Source: Flavobacterium sp. UBA2787 (GTDB taxonomy: Bacteria > Bacteroidota > Bacteroidia > Flavobacteriales > Flavobacteriaceae). From it: a stretch of DNA of 64,000 nt. The position numbers and the translations under genes were made by a program. The notes under the pieces were generated by a model that did no database searches, was not told the origin of the DNA, and worked only from the letters and a program-made list of their open reading frames with translations. The stretch spans positions 1 through 64,000 of the forward strand of contig DEHZ01000005.1 of NCBI GenBank assembly GCA_002352205.1, written 5' to 3'. Positions 27,229 to 35,203 of the stretch are shown here, piece after piece (within the stretch, counting starts at the first letter, position 1; every line of letters starts with the position of its first letter).

Positions 27229-28536
27229 ATGTCTAAAGAATCTAAAATTAGAATTGCTATTGAAAGCTACAGAGCGATTCTTAGTGCTGATATTGCTATT
27301 GATGGAATAACGGTCGTTACAGGTGAAAATGGCTGTGGCAAAAGCACTCTCTCTAAAATTTTATATTATATTTTCAAAATTAGCTCATCATATAACGTAC
27401 TAGTTGCTGAAAACTTAAAGGTTCGATTAGATGGTATTTTGAGGTTTTTAGAAATTGCCATTAGAGATGTTCGTCAAACAGATAGAGGCTTTAGAAATGA
27501 TTTAATGAAGGATTTGGATAATCTAAATCAAATTTTAGACACTCAAACTCCAACCGTAGATATTTTAGAAAATCTTCTCTTTCAATTAGACCGCGTTAAT
27601 CTATTAGTAAATTTAGATACTAAAGAGGATAGTAAGATGGCCTATAGAAGGCTAGTTTTCGTCGCTAATGATTTACTTGGCATTAAAGAGAATTATGAAA
27701 ATTCTACAAGATTACCAATTGAAAAGTTAAAACAAAAAACAACAGATATTTTTGATAGTTCATTCAAGTTGTTGAAATCAAGAAACACTTTTTTGTTGAA
27801 AAACGAATTAGAAAAAGTTTTTCATACAAATGAACTTCCAAAAAAACTCGACGTTTTAGAGATAGATCAAACCTTACTTTCCCTCAAAGATAATAAACTA
27901 TCAATACCCTACGGGATTCAAAACACTATATATATAGATACACCAATGATGCTTGGTGAGTATAGTGATGACAATCCTCACTGGAATTACTTAAATGATT
28001 TGTTACTCAGTAATAAGTATGTTAATACTAATGAATATATAACAAATATAATTAAAACTGAAATTTTAAAAGGAGATGTTAAATATGAAGACGACATACT
28101 TTCCTCTATGAGTTTTTCATTTAGTAGAAACGAAGACGGTAAGGTTTTTGACCTTTTAGATTGTGCAACTGGAGTCAAATCATTTAGTATTTTACAAATG
28201 CTTTTAAAATTAGGTTATATAAATAGTAAAACTCTTTTGGTATTTGATGAACCTGAATCAAATTTGCACCCTCAATGGATCGTAGAATATGCAAGAATAA
28301 TAATCTTAATTAATAAATATATTGGTGCCAAGTTTTTTATTGCTAGTCACAATCCTGATTTTATAAGTGCAATAAGATACATTTCGGAGAAAGAAAATTC
28401 TTTAAACTCTGTTAATTTTTACCTAGCAAAAAAAAGTGGAGTTTCATATAAATACGAAGATTTAGGGATTAAAATAGATCCCATATTCGAGTCTTTCAAT
28501 ATAGCGTTAGATAGAATAGAAAAATACGGTATTTAA
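27229..28536 (+). CDS. ABC-type (AAA_15/21-like) ATPase, accessory cassette gene 2
   Basis: 435 residues. Walker A is GENGCGKST (32-40); Walker B with catalytic acid is LLVFDEPESNLHPQW (Asp340, Glu341); the switch His374 is in IASHNPDF. The signature region is CATGVKSFSILQML. Between the motifs lie about 270 residues of helical insert, as in SMC/RecF/OLD-type ATPases. No TOPRIM nuclease domain follows, so it is not an OLD nuclease. Stand-alone ATPases of this class commonly power anti-phage modules together with a small partner. Here the partner is the gene starting 1 bp after the stop codon. Function is inferred from architecture only. Confidence 0.88.
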   Translation: MSKESKIRIAIESYRAILSADIAIDGITVVTGENGCGKSTLSKILYYIFKISSSYNVLVAENLKVRLDGILRFLEIAIRDVRQTDRGFRNDLMKDLDNLNQILDTQTPTVDILENLLFQLDRVNLLVNLDTKEDSKMAYRRLVFVANDLLGIKENYENSTRLPIEKLKQKTTDIFDSSFKLLKSRNTFLLKNELEKVFHTNELPKKLDVLEIDQTLLSLKDNKLSIPYGIQNTIYIDTPMMLGEYSDDNPHWNYLNDLLLSNKYVNTNEYITNIIKTEILKGDVKYEDDILSSMSFSFSRNEDGKVFDLLDCATGVKSFSILQMLLKLGYINSKTLLVFDEPESNLHPQWIVEYARIIILINKYIGAKFFIASHNPDFISAIRYISEKENSLNSVNFYLAKKSGVSYKYEDLGIKIDPIFESFNIALDRIEKYGI

Positions 28537-28537
28537 T

Positions 28538-29038
28538 ATGAAATATTCAAGAATATCGACTATTAAATTTGGTTTGAAGAATGGTTTAAAAGCTTGTCTC
28601 GCAAACTTGAATACTTTAATTCATCGAGATGGGTGTTCCGAAACAATGCCTTTTTTTGACAATAAAGATATAGTTCTTGATATGGACTGTGTTGAAAGTA
28701 AAATAGCTAAGTCTGAACACAGAACTAATAAGAAATCTATGGATTCATTATTTGTTGCTATTGATCAGTTTGGAAATAAAGAAATAATGTTTGTTGAGTT
28801 TAGATTCAATTACAAAAGCATGAAAAATTTGAAAGCTAAAGACTTAAGGGATAAAAAAAAGTTTTCAAAAAAACATGTAAATGACTTTGGATACACAAAT
28901 ATTCATCAAAATTACTATTATATATTTAATCCTGATTTAAAAGCTCAAGCTAGACGATACTTCCGAAGCTTATATCCTTCTATGCCTAATAATTTTAAAC
29001 CAATTACAATTTCAGAATTGAAAGACAACTTTTTTTAA
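28538..29038 (+). CDS. Unrecognised 166-residue partner of the ATPase, possible nuclease-like effector
   Basis: 166 basic residues with no signal peptide or membrane helix. Its ATG begins 1 bp after the ATPase stop (TAATATG), which indicates obligate co-translation. I recognise no family. An acidic pattern of Asp69, then after 17 residues Glu87-Phe-Arg89 at the end of a hydrophobic strand (IMFVEFRF), loosely recalls a PD-(D/E)xK nuclease core with Arg in place of Lys. Asp50 and Glu53 could also contribute. This is weak evidence. The C-terminal half has the aromatic stretch NIHQNYYYIFNP. It may be an effector, an adaptor or an immunity factor for the ATPase. Confidence 0.72.
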   Translation: MKYSRISTIKFGLKNGLKACLANLNTLIHRDGCSETMPFFDNKDIVLDMDCVESKIAKSEHRTNKKSMDSLFVAIDQFGNKEIMFVEFRFNYKSMKNLKAKDLRDKKKFSKKHVNDFGYTNIHQNYYYIFNPDLKAQARRYFRSLYPSMPNNFKPITISELKDNFF

Positions 29039-29095
29039 AAAATCCTTAAAATAATTATTCTTTTTAATTAAAGACTTTTACAAATCAATTTATAG

Positions 29096-29229
29096 ATTTT
29101 TTTTTTAACTTATTTCTCAAATTTACAATAAATTCAACTATCCCAAACATTCCCCGCCATCAACCAAAAAATTCCACCAATCCTCCCATCCAAAACCCCA
29201 TTTCCCTAACCAAAAACTACTTTTTACAC
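29096..29229 (+). other. G-depleted, C/A-rich tract
   Basis: On the plus strand only one G (29156) occurs in this 134-nt stretch, while 29130-29220 is rich in CC and CCC runs separated by A-runs. No gene fits. It directly abuts the ACGT array. Confidence 0.7.
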
Positions 29230-29716
29230 GTTGGTCAACGTAATATAAGGGGTTGCAGACTCCTTTTTTCATGTCCTGAACTACTTTTTATAGGTTGCCT
29301 AACTGGTTTTACCACGTTGGTCAACTACTTTTTTGGGGTTCCAGACTACTTTTACCACGTTGGGTAACGTATTAAAAGGGGTTCTGAACTACTTTTACCA
29401 CGTTGGGTAACGTATTAAAAGTGGTTCCGAACGTATTAAAACACGTCTACCAACGTATTAAAAGTGGTTGTTGGACGTGTTAAAATACGTTAGTAGACGT
29501 GGTAAAAGGGGTTCGGAACGTATTAAAATACGTTAGGGGACGTGGTAAATGGGGTTCCGAACGTCATTTAATACGTTAGAGGACGTGGTAAAAGTAGTTC
29601 AGAACGTGGTAGAATACGTTAGAGGACGTGGTAAATGGGGTTCCGAACGTCATTTAATACGTTGGTGGACGTGGTAGAATACGTCTATGGACGTGGTAAA
29701 ATACGTTCAGGGACGT
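29228..29716. repeat. 43-bp-periodic array of ACGT-containing units
   Basis: 29 ACGT tetramers occur in 489 bp. ACGT pairs spaced 10 bp apart start at 29228, 29357, 29400, 29443, 29487, 29530, 29573, 29616 and 29659, i.e. every 43-44 bp (degenerate pairs fill 29271 and 29314), then at 29681 and 29703 (22 bp steps). The right half ACGT(G/A)(G/T)TAAA is the best-conserved part; in several units the left half mirrors it (TTTACCACGT or TTTAATACGT). There are no unique spacers and no ORF. The array fills most of the 745-bp gap between the cassette and the next gene. No known element matches. Confidence 0.85.
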
Positions 29717-29783
29717 ATTACTTTATTTTTAACCTACCTGAAAAAAGGTGAGAAATGGTTGCAAAGAATGATTTAGCAAAAAA

Positions 29784-30182
29784 TTAGTTAATCATTTTCT
29801 CCAATTCCTTATAAATTTCCAACGAAACTCCTTTTAAAACACGAGCTTCTAAAGCTTTGTTAAATTGGTAAAATTCATAATCCTTTTTTATGCTTCCTTT
29901 TGTTTCATTTGTAGTGACAAAATTCTTTTCATAAAAAATTTTATTGTTCTCCACATAAAATGAATTTATATACGAGACCTCTTCATCAATCGGACTTTTT
30001 TCTCTGGTTAGAATTCGGATTAAGTTGTTGTTGTTTTTATAGAAAATAAAGGTAATTTCTGTTTTGCTTTGTTTAAAATTGGCTACCGCATAGTGCCTAT
30101 TTTCAGAATGTGAATAACTAATAGCAATAGAATCAATAGGAAAATTGGGTTTTTCTGTAAACTCTCCTAAATCTTCCTTCAT
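29784..30182 (-). CDS. Hypothetical protein, possibly the downstream part of an interrupted gene
   Basis: 132 residues of mixed beta/alpha character, no signal peptide, no recognised family. It starts abruptly at MKEDLGEF. Reading upstream, the frame stays open for 16 codons and then meets the TAA that ends the preceding ORF (30231-30233), so the two ORFs are in the same frame. It may be a gene in its own right or the C-terminal half of a protein split by that stop codon. Aromatic pairs (YAVANFKQS, ITFIFYKNN) suggest a small beta-sandwich. Confidence 0.55.
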   Translation of the reverse strand: MKEDLGEFTEKPNFPIDSIAISYSHSENRHYAVANFKQSKTEITFIFYKNNNNLIRILTREKSPIDEEVSYINSFYVENNKIFYEKNFVTTNETKGSIKKDYEFYQFNKALEARVLKGVSLEIYKELEKMIN

Positions 30183-30230
30183 TCTATCTACTTTTTCATC
30201 AATTTTCAGGACTTTAAATTCAGCACTTCG

Positions 30231-30617
30231 TTAGTAGTGTGTTTTTACTCCTTCTTGCACTTCTATTTTGGTTATTTGATCAAACGGAACGTGGTTCATC
30301 AACCCTAAAATTCTCGATTTTTCTCCTTTCAACGTGTCGTTTTCTATAAAAACTGTATCAAAAAAGAAGGCATTTTTTTTTCCGTTCTTTTGCGTAACCC
30401 GCATTTCTATAGCAGGAGAATTGGGTAGCGTGGTTGCATTTCCCTTACTATCATACACCACCAAATTGTCAAGATCATAGGCTTGATAAATTGTTTTTTG
30501 ATGCTGATTTTCAACTTTCGAAAGTTGTTTTTTAAAATTTTCCGGCGGAATGGTATAGGTTTTACATGAATTCAAAACTGTAAGTAGCAATGCAAAAAGA
30601 ATGGCTTTTACTTTCAT
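30231..30617 (-). CDS. Small lipoprotein, unknown function
   Basis: 128 residues with a lipobox VLNSC, so a membrane-anchored lipoprotein. The body contains two short beta-rich blocks (NLVVYDSKGNATTL and AIEMRVTQKNGKKNAFF) and ends with FDQITKIEVQEG, a strand seen at the end of many small Bacteroidota lipoproteins; this favours a natural C-terminus. No family is recognised. It has a -7 box 37 bp upstream. The next ORF downstream is in the same frame after the stop. Confidence 0.7.
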   Translation of the reverse strand: MKVKAILFALLLTVLNSCKTYTIPPENFKKQLSKVENQHQKTIYQAYDLDNLVVYDSKGNATTLPNSPAIEMRVTQKNGKKNAFFFDTVFIENDTLKGEKSRILGLMNHVPFDQITKIEVQEGVKTHY

Positions 30618-30653
30618 ATTAATTTGATTCTAAACGGTTCGGGTTCACTTGCA

Positions 30654-30661
30654 CAAAGTTA
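30654..30661 (-). promoter_or_regulatory. -7 box for the small lipoprotein gene
   Basis: On the minus strand this reads TAACTTTG, a perfect match, 37 bp before the ATG. No TTG was found at a good distance. Confidence 0.45.
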
Positions 30662-30791
30662 TATTTTATTCTGTTGAGGAACATGAAACAAGTAAAATAT
30701 AATAAAAGTGTTAAATTACCAGTTATAAATAATTCAAAATAGCTCAAAACTTAACTTTTCAATCCAATTCTCCACACTCAAAACCTTTTCG

Positions 30792-30799
30792 TACTTTTG
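30792..30799 (+). promoter_or_regulatory. -7 box immediately upstream of rnpA (leaderless arrangement)
   Basis: TACTTTTG ends 4 nt before the rnpA ATG at 30804. Given the position of this box in Bacteroidota promoters, transcription would start at or next to the A of the ATG, giving a leaderless mRNA. The same geometry occurs at holB and at 55245. Confidence 0.48.
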
Positions 30800-30803
30800 C
30801 CGC

Positions 30804-31181
30804 ATGACCTTCACCTATCCCAAACACGAAAAACTTAAAAGTCAAAAGCAGATTGATTTACTGTTTTCGGACGGGAAATCGGTTTCCAAATATCCGTTGC
30901 GATTGGTTTTTGCTCCAGTGGAATTAGAAAATGACGAGAAAATTAAGTTCGGTGTTTCGGTTTCTAAGAAGTATTTTAAAAAAGCAGTCGATCGAAATTA
31001 CTACAAACGGTTGCTGCGTGAATGTTATCGGTTAAACAAAAAAATCTTATTGGAAAACATTGATAAACCCTACGCCATTATGTTTTTTTACCAAAGCAAA
31101 GAAGCGATGACTTTTGATGAAATGCATTCAAAAACGATTCAACTTTTTGAAAAGTTTATTAAAGAGATCAAATCGGTCTGA
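30804..31181 (+). CDS. rnpA: Ribonuclease P protein component
   Basis: 125 residues; the protein subunit of RNase P, which assists the RNA subunit in trimming the 5' leader of pre-tRNAs. The conserved RNR-type motif is present as VDRNYYKRLLRECYR, and the N-terminal FTYPKHEKLKSQKQIDLLF and FGVSVSKKYFKKA match the family. There is no rpmH beside it, which is normal for Bacteroidota, so this locus should not be read as the origin region. The next gene is an S41 protease. Confidence 0.94.
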   Translation: MTFTYPKHEKLKSQKQIDLLFSDGKSVSKYPLRLVFAPVELENDEKIKFGVSVSKKYFKKAVDRNYYKRLLRECYRLNKKILLENIDKPYAIMFFYQSKEAMTFDEMHSKTIQLFEKFIKEIKSV

Positions 31182-31323
31182 TTTTTGACTTACAAAACTG
31201 CATTTGATACTTTATCGAACGGGTTTAACGTTATATCAACAGTTTATTACAATTTTATTCTTAATTTAGATGCCACTTTGTTCATGTCTATGAAGTTAAT
31301 CAAAAAATATAATACCTTTTTTC

Positions 31324-32961
31324 ATGTTTAAAAAATTCAAAAAACGCTATATCATTCCCGTAATTTTAAGTGGATTTTTACTTGTTGGAAGTAGTTTCAG
31401 AGAAGATTTTTTTGAAATTGCCAAGCAAATTGAAATCTTCACTAATTTGTTTAAAACCGTGAACATGAACTATGTTGACGAAACAAATCCGGGTGAAATG
31501 ATGGACAAAGCAATCAAAAGTATGTTGGCCGATTTAGATCCGTACACCAACTATTTTAACGAAGGTGATGTGGTGAAATTTAAAATTAACAACACAGGCG
31601 AATACACCGGAATTGGTGCGATGATTACTAGAAAAGATGGTAAAATCATCATCAAAGAACCGTACAAAGGTTATCCTGCCGACAAAGCAGGATTGAAAGC
31701 TGGCGACGAGATTTTCCAAATTGGTGATGTTAACCTGAAAGACTACAAAGAAGATGCTTCTGCCTTAATGCGAGGTGCCAAAAATGCTAAAGTTGACGTG
31801 AAGTTCATCCGTCAAGGAAAAACTGAAAACACAACTATTGTGTTGGACGAAGTGGATGTAAAAGCCGTTCCGTTTTATGGAAAAGTAGATGACAAAACCG
31901 GATATATCGTGCTTTCGCAATTTAACCGAAAAGCATCATTTGAAACCCAAGCTGCTTTGTTGGATTTAAAAACGCAAGGAGCGGAAAAAATCATTTTAGA
32001 CTTACGTGGAAATCCGGGTGGATTGCTCAACGAGGCCGTGAATATTTGCAATCTTTTTGTGCCAAAAGGCGAAGTGATTGTAACTACTAAATCGAAAATT
32101 GAAAAACATAATCAATCCTATAAAACAACTCGTGAACCCATTGATTTAGACATTCCGCTGATTGTTTTGGTGGATGGAAAAAGTGCTTCAGCGAGTGAAA
32201 TTGTGGCAGGTGCTTTGCAAGATTTAGATCGTGCTGTTGTAGTGGGAAGTCGCAGTTTTGGAAAAGGTTTGGTGCAACGTCCGTTGGATTTGACTTATGG
32301 AACGCAGGTAAAAGTGACAATTTCTCGTTATTATACGCCTTCCGGCAGATGTATTCAAGCGTTAGATTATTCTAAAAAAGATGCCGACGGAAAAGCCATC
32401 AAAACCGATGCAAAAAACTTTAATGCGTTTAAAACCAAGAAAGGAAGAACCGTTTATGATGGTGGTGGAATTCAGCCCGATGTGGAATTGGCCGAAACAA
32501 AGTTGAGTTCGATTACGGAAGCTCTTCAACGGAACGATGCTATTTTTAATTATGCTACGGTTTATTTTTACAAGAATCCGAATTTAGGTACAAAGATTCC
32601 GACGATTTCTGATGCTGATTTTAATGAGTTTAAAGCGTTTTTGAAGAAAGAAAACTTCTCGTTTGACACGGAGACAGAAAAGCAACTAAAAAAGACATTA
32701 GAAGCTGCTCAAGTTGAAAAAATTGATGAAAACATTAAAACGGAATACCAAAACTTAATGAATGCGTTGCGGAAAAGCGAAGATATTCAGCTTAACAAAA
32801 ATCAATCGGAAATTAAAGAACTTTTGTTAGACGAATTAATCAAACGTTATCAATACAAAGAAGGGCTTTATCAATACTATATTCAAAACAATTCTGAAGT
32901 TAAAAAGGCAACTTCCATTTTGGCAAACGCTTCCGAATACAATAAAATTCTTTTAAAATGA
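31324..32961 (+). CDS. S41-family C-terminal processing peptidase
   Basis: 545 residues with an N-terminal hydrophobic anchor (about 9-25), so it acts in the periplasm. A PDZ domain (about 85-165, core YTGIGAMITRKDGKI) precedes the protease domain. The serine region is GKSASASEI (about 285-293) and the lysine is in SFGKGLVQ (about 314), as in Tsp/CtpA enzymes that cut proteins at their C-termini. The C-terminal 150 residues are helical. The stop codon overlaps the next ATG (ATGA, 32958-32961), so it is translationally coupled to an OmpA-domain protein. Confidence 0.93.
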   Translation: MFKKFKKRYIIPVILSGFLLVGSSFREDFFEIAKQIEIFTNLFKTVNMNYVDETNPGEMMDKAIKSMLADLDPYTNYFNEGDVVKFKINNTGEYTGIGAMITRKDGKIIIKEPYKGYPADKAGLKAGDEIFQIGDVNLKDYKEDASALMRGAKNAKVDVKFIRQGKTENTTIVLDEVDVKAVPFYGKVDDKTGYIVLSQFNRKASFETQAALLDLKTQGAEKIILDLRGNPGGLLNEAVNICNLFVPKGEVIVTTKSKIEKHNQSYKTTREPIDLDIPLIVLVDGKSASASEIVAGALQDLDRAVVVGSRSFGKGLVQRPLDLTYGTQVKVTISRYYTPSGRCIQALDYSKKDADGKAIKTDAKNFNAFKTKKGRTVYDGGGIQPDVELAETKLSSITEALQRNDAIFNYATVYFYKNPNLGTKIPTISDADFNEFKAFLKKENFSFDTETEKQLKKTLEAAQVEKIDENIKTEYQNLMNALRKSEDIQLNKNQSEIKELLLDELIKRYQYKEGLYQYYIQNNSEVKKATSILANASEYNKILLK

Positions 32962-33782
32962 TAAAAAAGTGGGCATTTTGCTTTTTATTTCTGGTGCATT
33001 TTGGACTTTTTGCTCAGGAGGAAATCGTTCAATCCATCTATTTTGAAACAAATAAATCGGATGTTGAATCAAAATACGCAACTGAGTTAGTTAATTTTAT
33101 TCAAAAAACAGACAGTACAAGAGTTGAAAGCATCGAGATTTTTGGCTATTGTGATGATGTTGGAAAAGACGATTACAACCGAAAATTATCGACTGAAAGA
33201 GCCAATAAAGTAAAAGCCGAAATCACGAAAAGCGGCATCAAAAGCAAAATTATTGTCACTATCGAGGGAAAAGGTCGCATTTTGATTGATGATGATATTG
33301 TGGAAAATCTTCCTGAAGTTCGTTCTAAAAACCGTCGGGTGGATGTGGTGTTAAATATGAAACCTCAACCCGAAGAAGAGTTGAAGATTCCGGGAGTTTA
33401 TACGATGTTTAACAAAGAAAACATTGTTGGCGATCGCATCATGCTTTCGGATATGATTTTTGAAAGAGGAAGCAGCAAACTCACCCTAAAAAGTAAAAAT
33501 CAATTAGACAAAATGGCTCGCATGTTGTTGAAAAACAAAAACATCAACATAGAAATTCAAGGTCACGTGTGTTGCACGCCTCCTAATCACAAAGAAGCTA
33601 TAGACAAAGGGACCAAAAAACGAAAACTATCGCACAATCGTGCGGAAGCGGTTTACAAATACCTCGTTTTAAAGAAAGTACCCAAAGCCAGAATGACTTT
33701 TAAAGGCTACGGAAATACCAAACCGTTGGGCAAAAGTCCGGAATTGGATAGACGTGTGGAATTGGTGATTACGAAGGTGTAG
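32958..33782 (+). CDS. Exported protein with two OmpA-like domains
   Basis: 274 residues with a signal peptide ending in LFAQ. Two OmpA C-terminal-like peptidoglycan-binding domains are visible without any beta-barrel. The first (about 25-135) has IYFETNKSDVES, NRKLSTERANKV and NRRVDVVL. The second (about 160-274) has MIFERGSSKLT, LSHNRAEAVYKYL and LDRRVELVI. The duplication makes it a likely periplasmic cell-wall-binding protein. It overlaps the S41 peptidase gene by 4 bp, suggesting that the protease acts near the cell wall or on this partner. Confidence 0.88.
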   Translation: MIKKWAFCFLFLVHFGLFAQEEIVQSIYFETNKSDVESKYATELVNFIQKTDSTRVESIEIFGYCDDVGKDDYNRKLSTERANKVKAEITKSGIKSKIIVTIEGKGRILIDDDIVENLPEVRSKNRRVDVVLNMKPQPEEELKIPGVYTMFNKENIVGDRIMLSDMIFERGSSKLTLKSKNQLDKMARMLLKNKNINIEIQGHVCCTPPNHKEAIDKGTKKRKLSHNRAEAVYKYLVLKKVPKARMTFKGYGNTKPLGKSPELDRRVELVITKV

Positions 33783-33853
33783 GGTTGTTTTGGTTTAATA
33801 TTTTAAAAAAAATTAAACTGTTGCTTTTGTCTATAAATACAAATGATTAAAAA

Positions 33854-34717
33854 ATGATAAACAAAAATTCGATTCTCTTTTTTTTAATCATAGTTTTACC
33901 ATCTACTTCATTTAGTCAACTTTACAAAAACGATTTAGAACGATGTAATTTAAAAGGAAATGTGAAAATGATTTATTATAAATTGATTCATTTTCATGAA
34001 GAAGAAATTTTTGACTCACGTTTTAGTTCCATAGCACGAAACATTCACGTCTATTTTAACAAGGAAGGAAATATTGTAAATTATGGTGGTTTTGAAGATG
34101 AAATCTTGAAATATGAATTTCTAGACGGCAAAAAACAAAATGAAAATCATAAAAAACATTACACGTATAATTCTTATGGAAACGTTATAGAATCAACTGT
34201 TTATTTCACATCCGGATTTTACAAAGACAAAATTAAACAGAAGAAAATTTTTGAATATGACCACTATAATAAAACAGATTCTGCATCTCCTTTCAGAGTA
34301 ACCGAATATGAGGGTCGTATTGATACAACAGATTCAGGAAGAGATTTATTAAATTTTAAATACGGTAGTTTTTCAGATAAAGAACACACACATTATTCCT
34401 TTTTAAAAAACAATGTTTCAATTTATAATAAAAAAAAACAATTAGTAAAAAGATATTATTACTCAAACAGAGATGTTGATGCTGATGAAGGTTATAATGA
34501 AGAATATGAAGAAATATTTGAATATGAGTATGATGAATTAGGTAATATAATTTTAAAAACTCAGTATTCTATTCGAAGATTTAATAAAAGGGAGACTAAA
34601 GCTTATGAATACTCTCTATTTGATAAAAATAATAATTGGATTCAAAAATCAATTTTATGTGATTATTGTCCCGAAAGTAAAGTAGTTATTAATAGAGAAA
34701 TTATTTATTGGGAATAA
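33854..34717 (+). CDS. Exported protein with YD/RHS-like repeats, unknown function
   Basis: 287 residues with a signal peptide ending in SFSQ. The body has short repeated strand motifs ending in Tyr-Gly/Tyr-Asp turns: KGNVKMIYY, YNSYGNVIESTVYF and YDELGNIILKTQYS. These recall YD-type repeats of RHS proteins in miniature. There are two close cysteines near the C-terminus (ILCDYCPES). No specific family is recognised. It follows the OmpA-domain gene by 71 bp and could be co-transcribed. Confidence 0.7.
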   Translation: MINKNSILFFLIIVLPSTSFSQLYKNDLERCNLKGNVKMIYYKLIHFHEEEIFDSRFSSIARNIHVYFNKEGNIVNYGGFEDEILKYEFLDGKKQNENHKKHYTYNSYGNVIESTVYFTSGFYKDKIKQKKIFEYDHYNKTDSASPFRVTEYEGRIDTTDSGRDLLNFKYGSFSDKEHTHYSFLKNNVSIYNKKKQLVKRYYYSNRDVDADEGYNEEYEEIFEYEYDELGNIILKTQYSIRRFNKRETKAYEYSLFDKNNNWIQKSILCDYCPESKVVINREIIYWE

Positions 34718-34756
34718 GACTTAGAAAGACTTTTCAGTTTATCAATGGGAAATTCA

Positions 34757-35203
34757 TTATTTCCGTTTCATCTCAATATGCTCAATATCATCCTCCAAGT
34801 AAACCTCACTCGTTTGCACAAACCCTAAATTTTCATAGAATTTTTGAAGGTATAATTGAGCAGAAATGGTAATGTTGGTTTCGTTTAATTCTGATTTAGT
34901 TGCTGCAATAGCTTCTTGCATCAAATCGTATCCCCATTTTTTATCGCGGTAAATTTGCTTCACCACTACTCTGCCGATGGACGCTTCTTCAAAATAATCG
35001 CCGGGCTTAAAAATGCGAACGTAAGCGACTATTTCGTCTTCCCATGTTCCAATAAGGTGAAGAGCTTTCTTATCTTTGCCGTCTATGTCTTGGTAAACGC
35101 AATTTTGCTCCACTACAAACACTTCGCTACGCAGTTGCAGGATTTCATATAGTTCTGACAAAGAAAGTTCGTTAAATCGCTTTATTTTGAATTGTAGTTT
35201 CAT
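34757..35203 (-). CDS. GNAT-family N-acetyltransferase, ElaA-like
   Basis: 148 residues. The N-terminal LRSEVFVVEQNCVYQDIDGKD is the signature of the ElaA subgroup of GNAT enzymes. The acetyl-CoA-binding motif A region is SIGRVVVKQIYRDKKWGYDLM, and LQKFYENLGFV is motif B. The protein is cytosolic; the acceptor substrate is unknown. It is convergent with the preceding exported protein gene and followed on its 5' side by 277 bp of gene-free DNA. Confidence 0.88.
   Translation of the reverse strand: MKLQFKIKRFNELSLSELYEILQLRSEVFVVEQNCVYQDIDGKDKKALHLIGTWEDEIVAYVRIFKPGDYFEEASIGRVVVKQIYRDKKWGYDLMQEAIAATKSELNETNITISAQLYLQKFYENLGFVQTSEVYLEDDIEHIEMKRK

Noticed and set aside
27229-28536. OLD/Gabija GajA or PARIS AriA assignment for the ATPase
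   Set aside because: The protein ends shortly after the switch histidine and has no TOPRIM domain, no UvrD helicase follows, and the partner does not look like a DUF4435 protein.
27229-29038. Septu (PtuA/PtuB) assignment
   Set aside because: The 166-residue partner shows no HNH-type His/Cys pattern.
29228-29716. CRISPR array
   Set aside because: There are no unique spacers of constant length between invariant repeats; the units are degenerate and contiguous, and no cas genes are nearby.
29228-30800. Replication origin near rnpA
   Set aside because: rnpA is not linked to rpmH or dnaA here, no cluster of DnaA boxes (TTATCCACA) was seen, and in Bacteroidota rnpA is not an origin marker.
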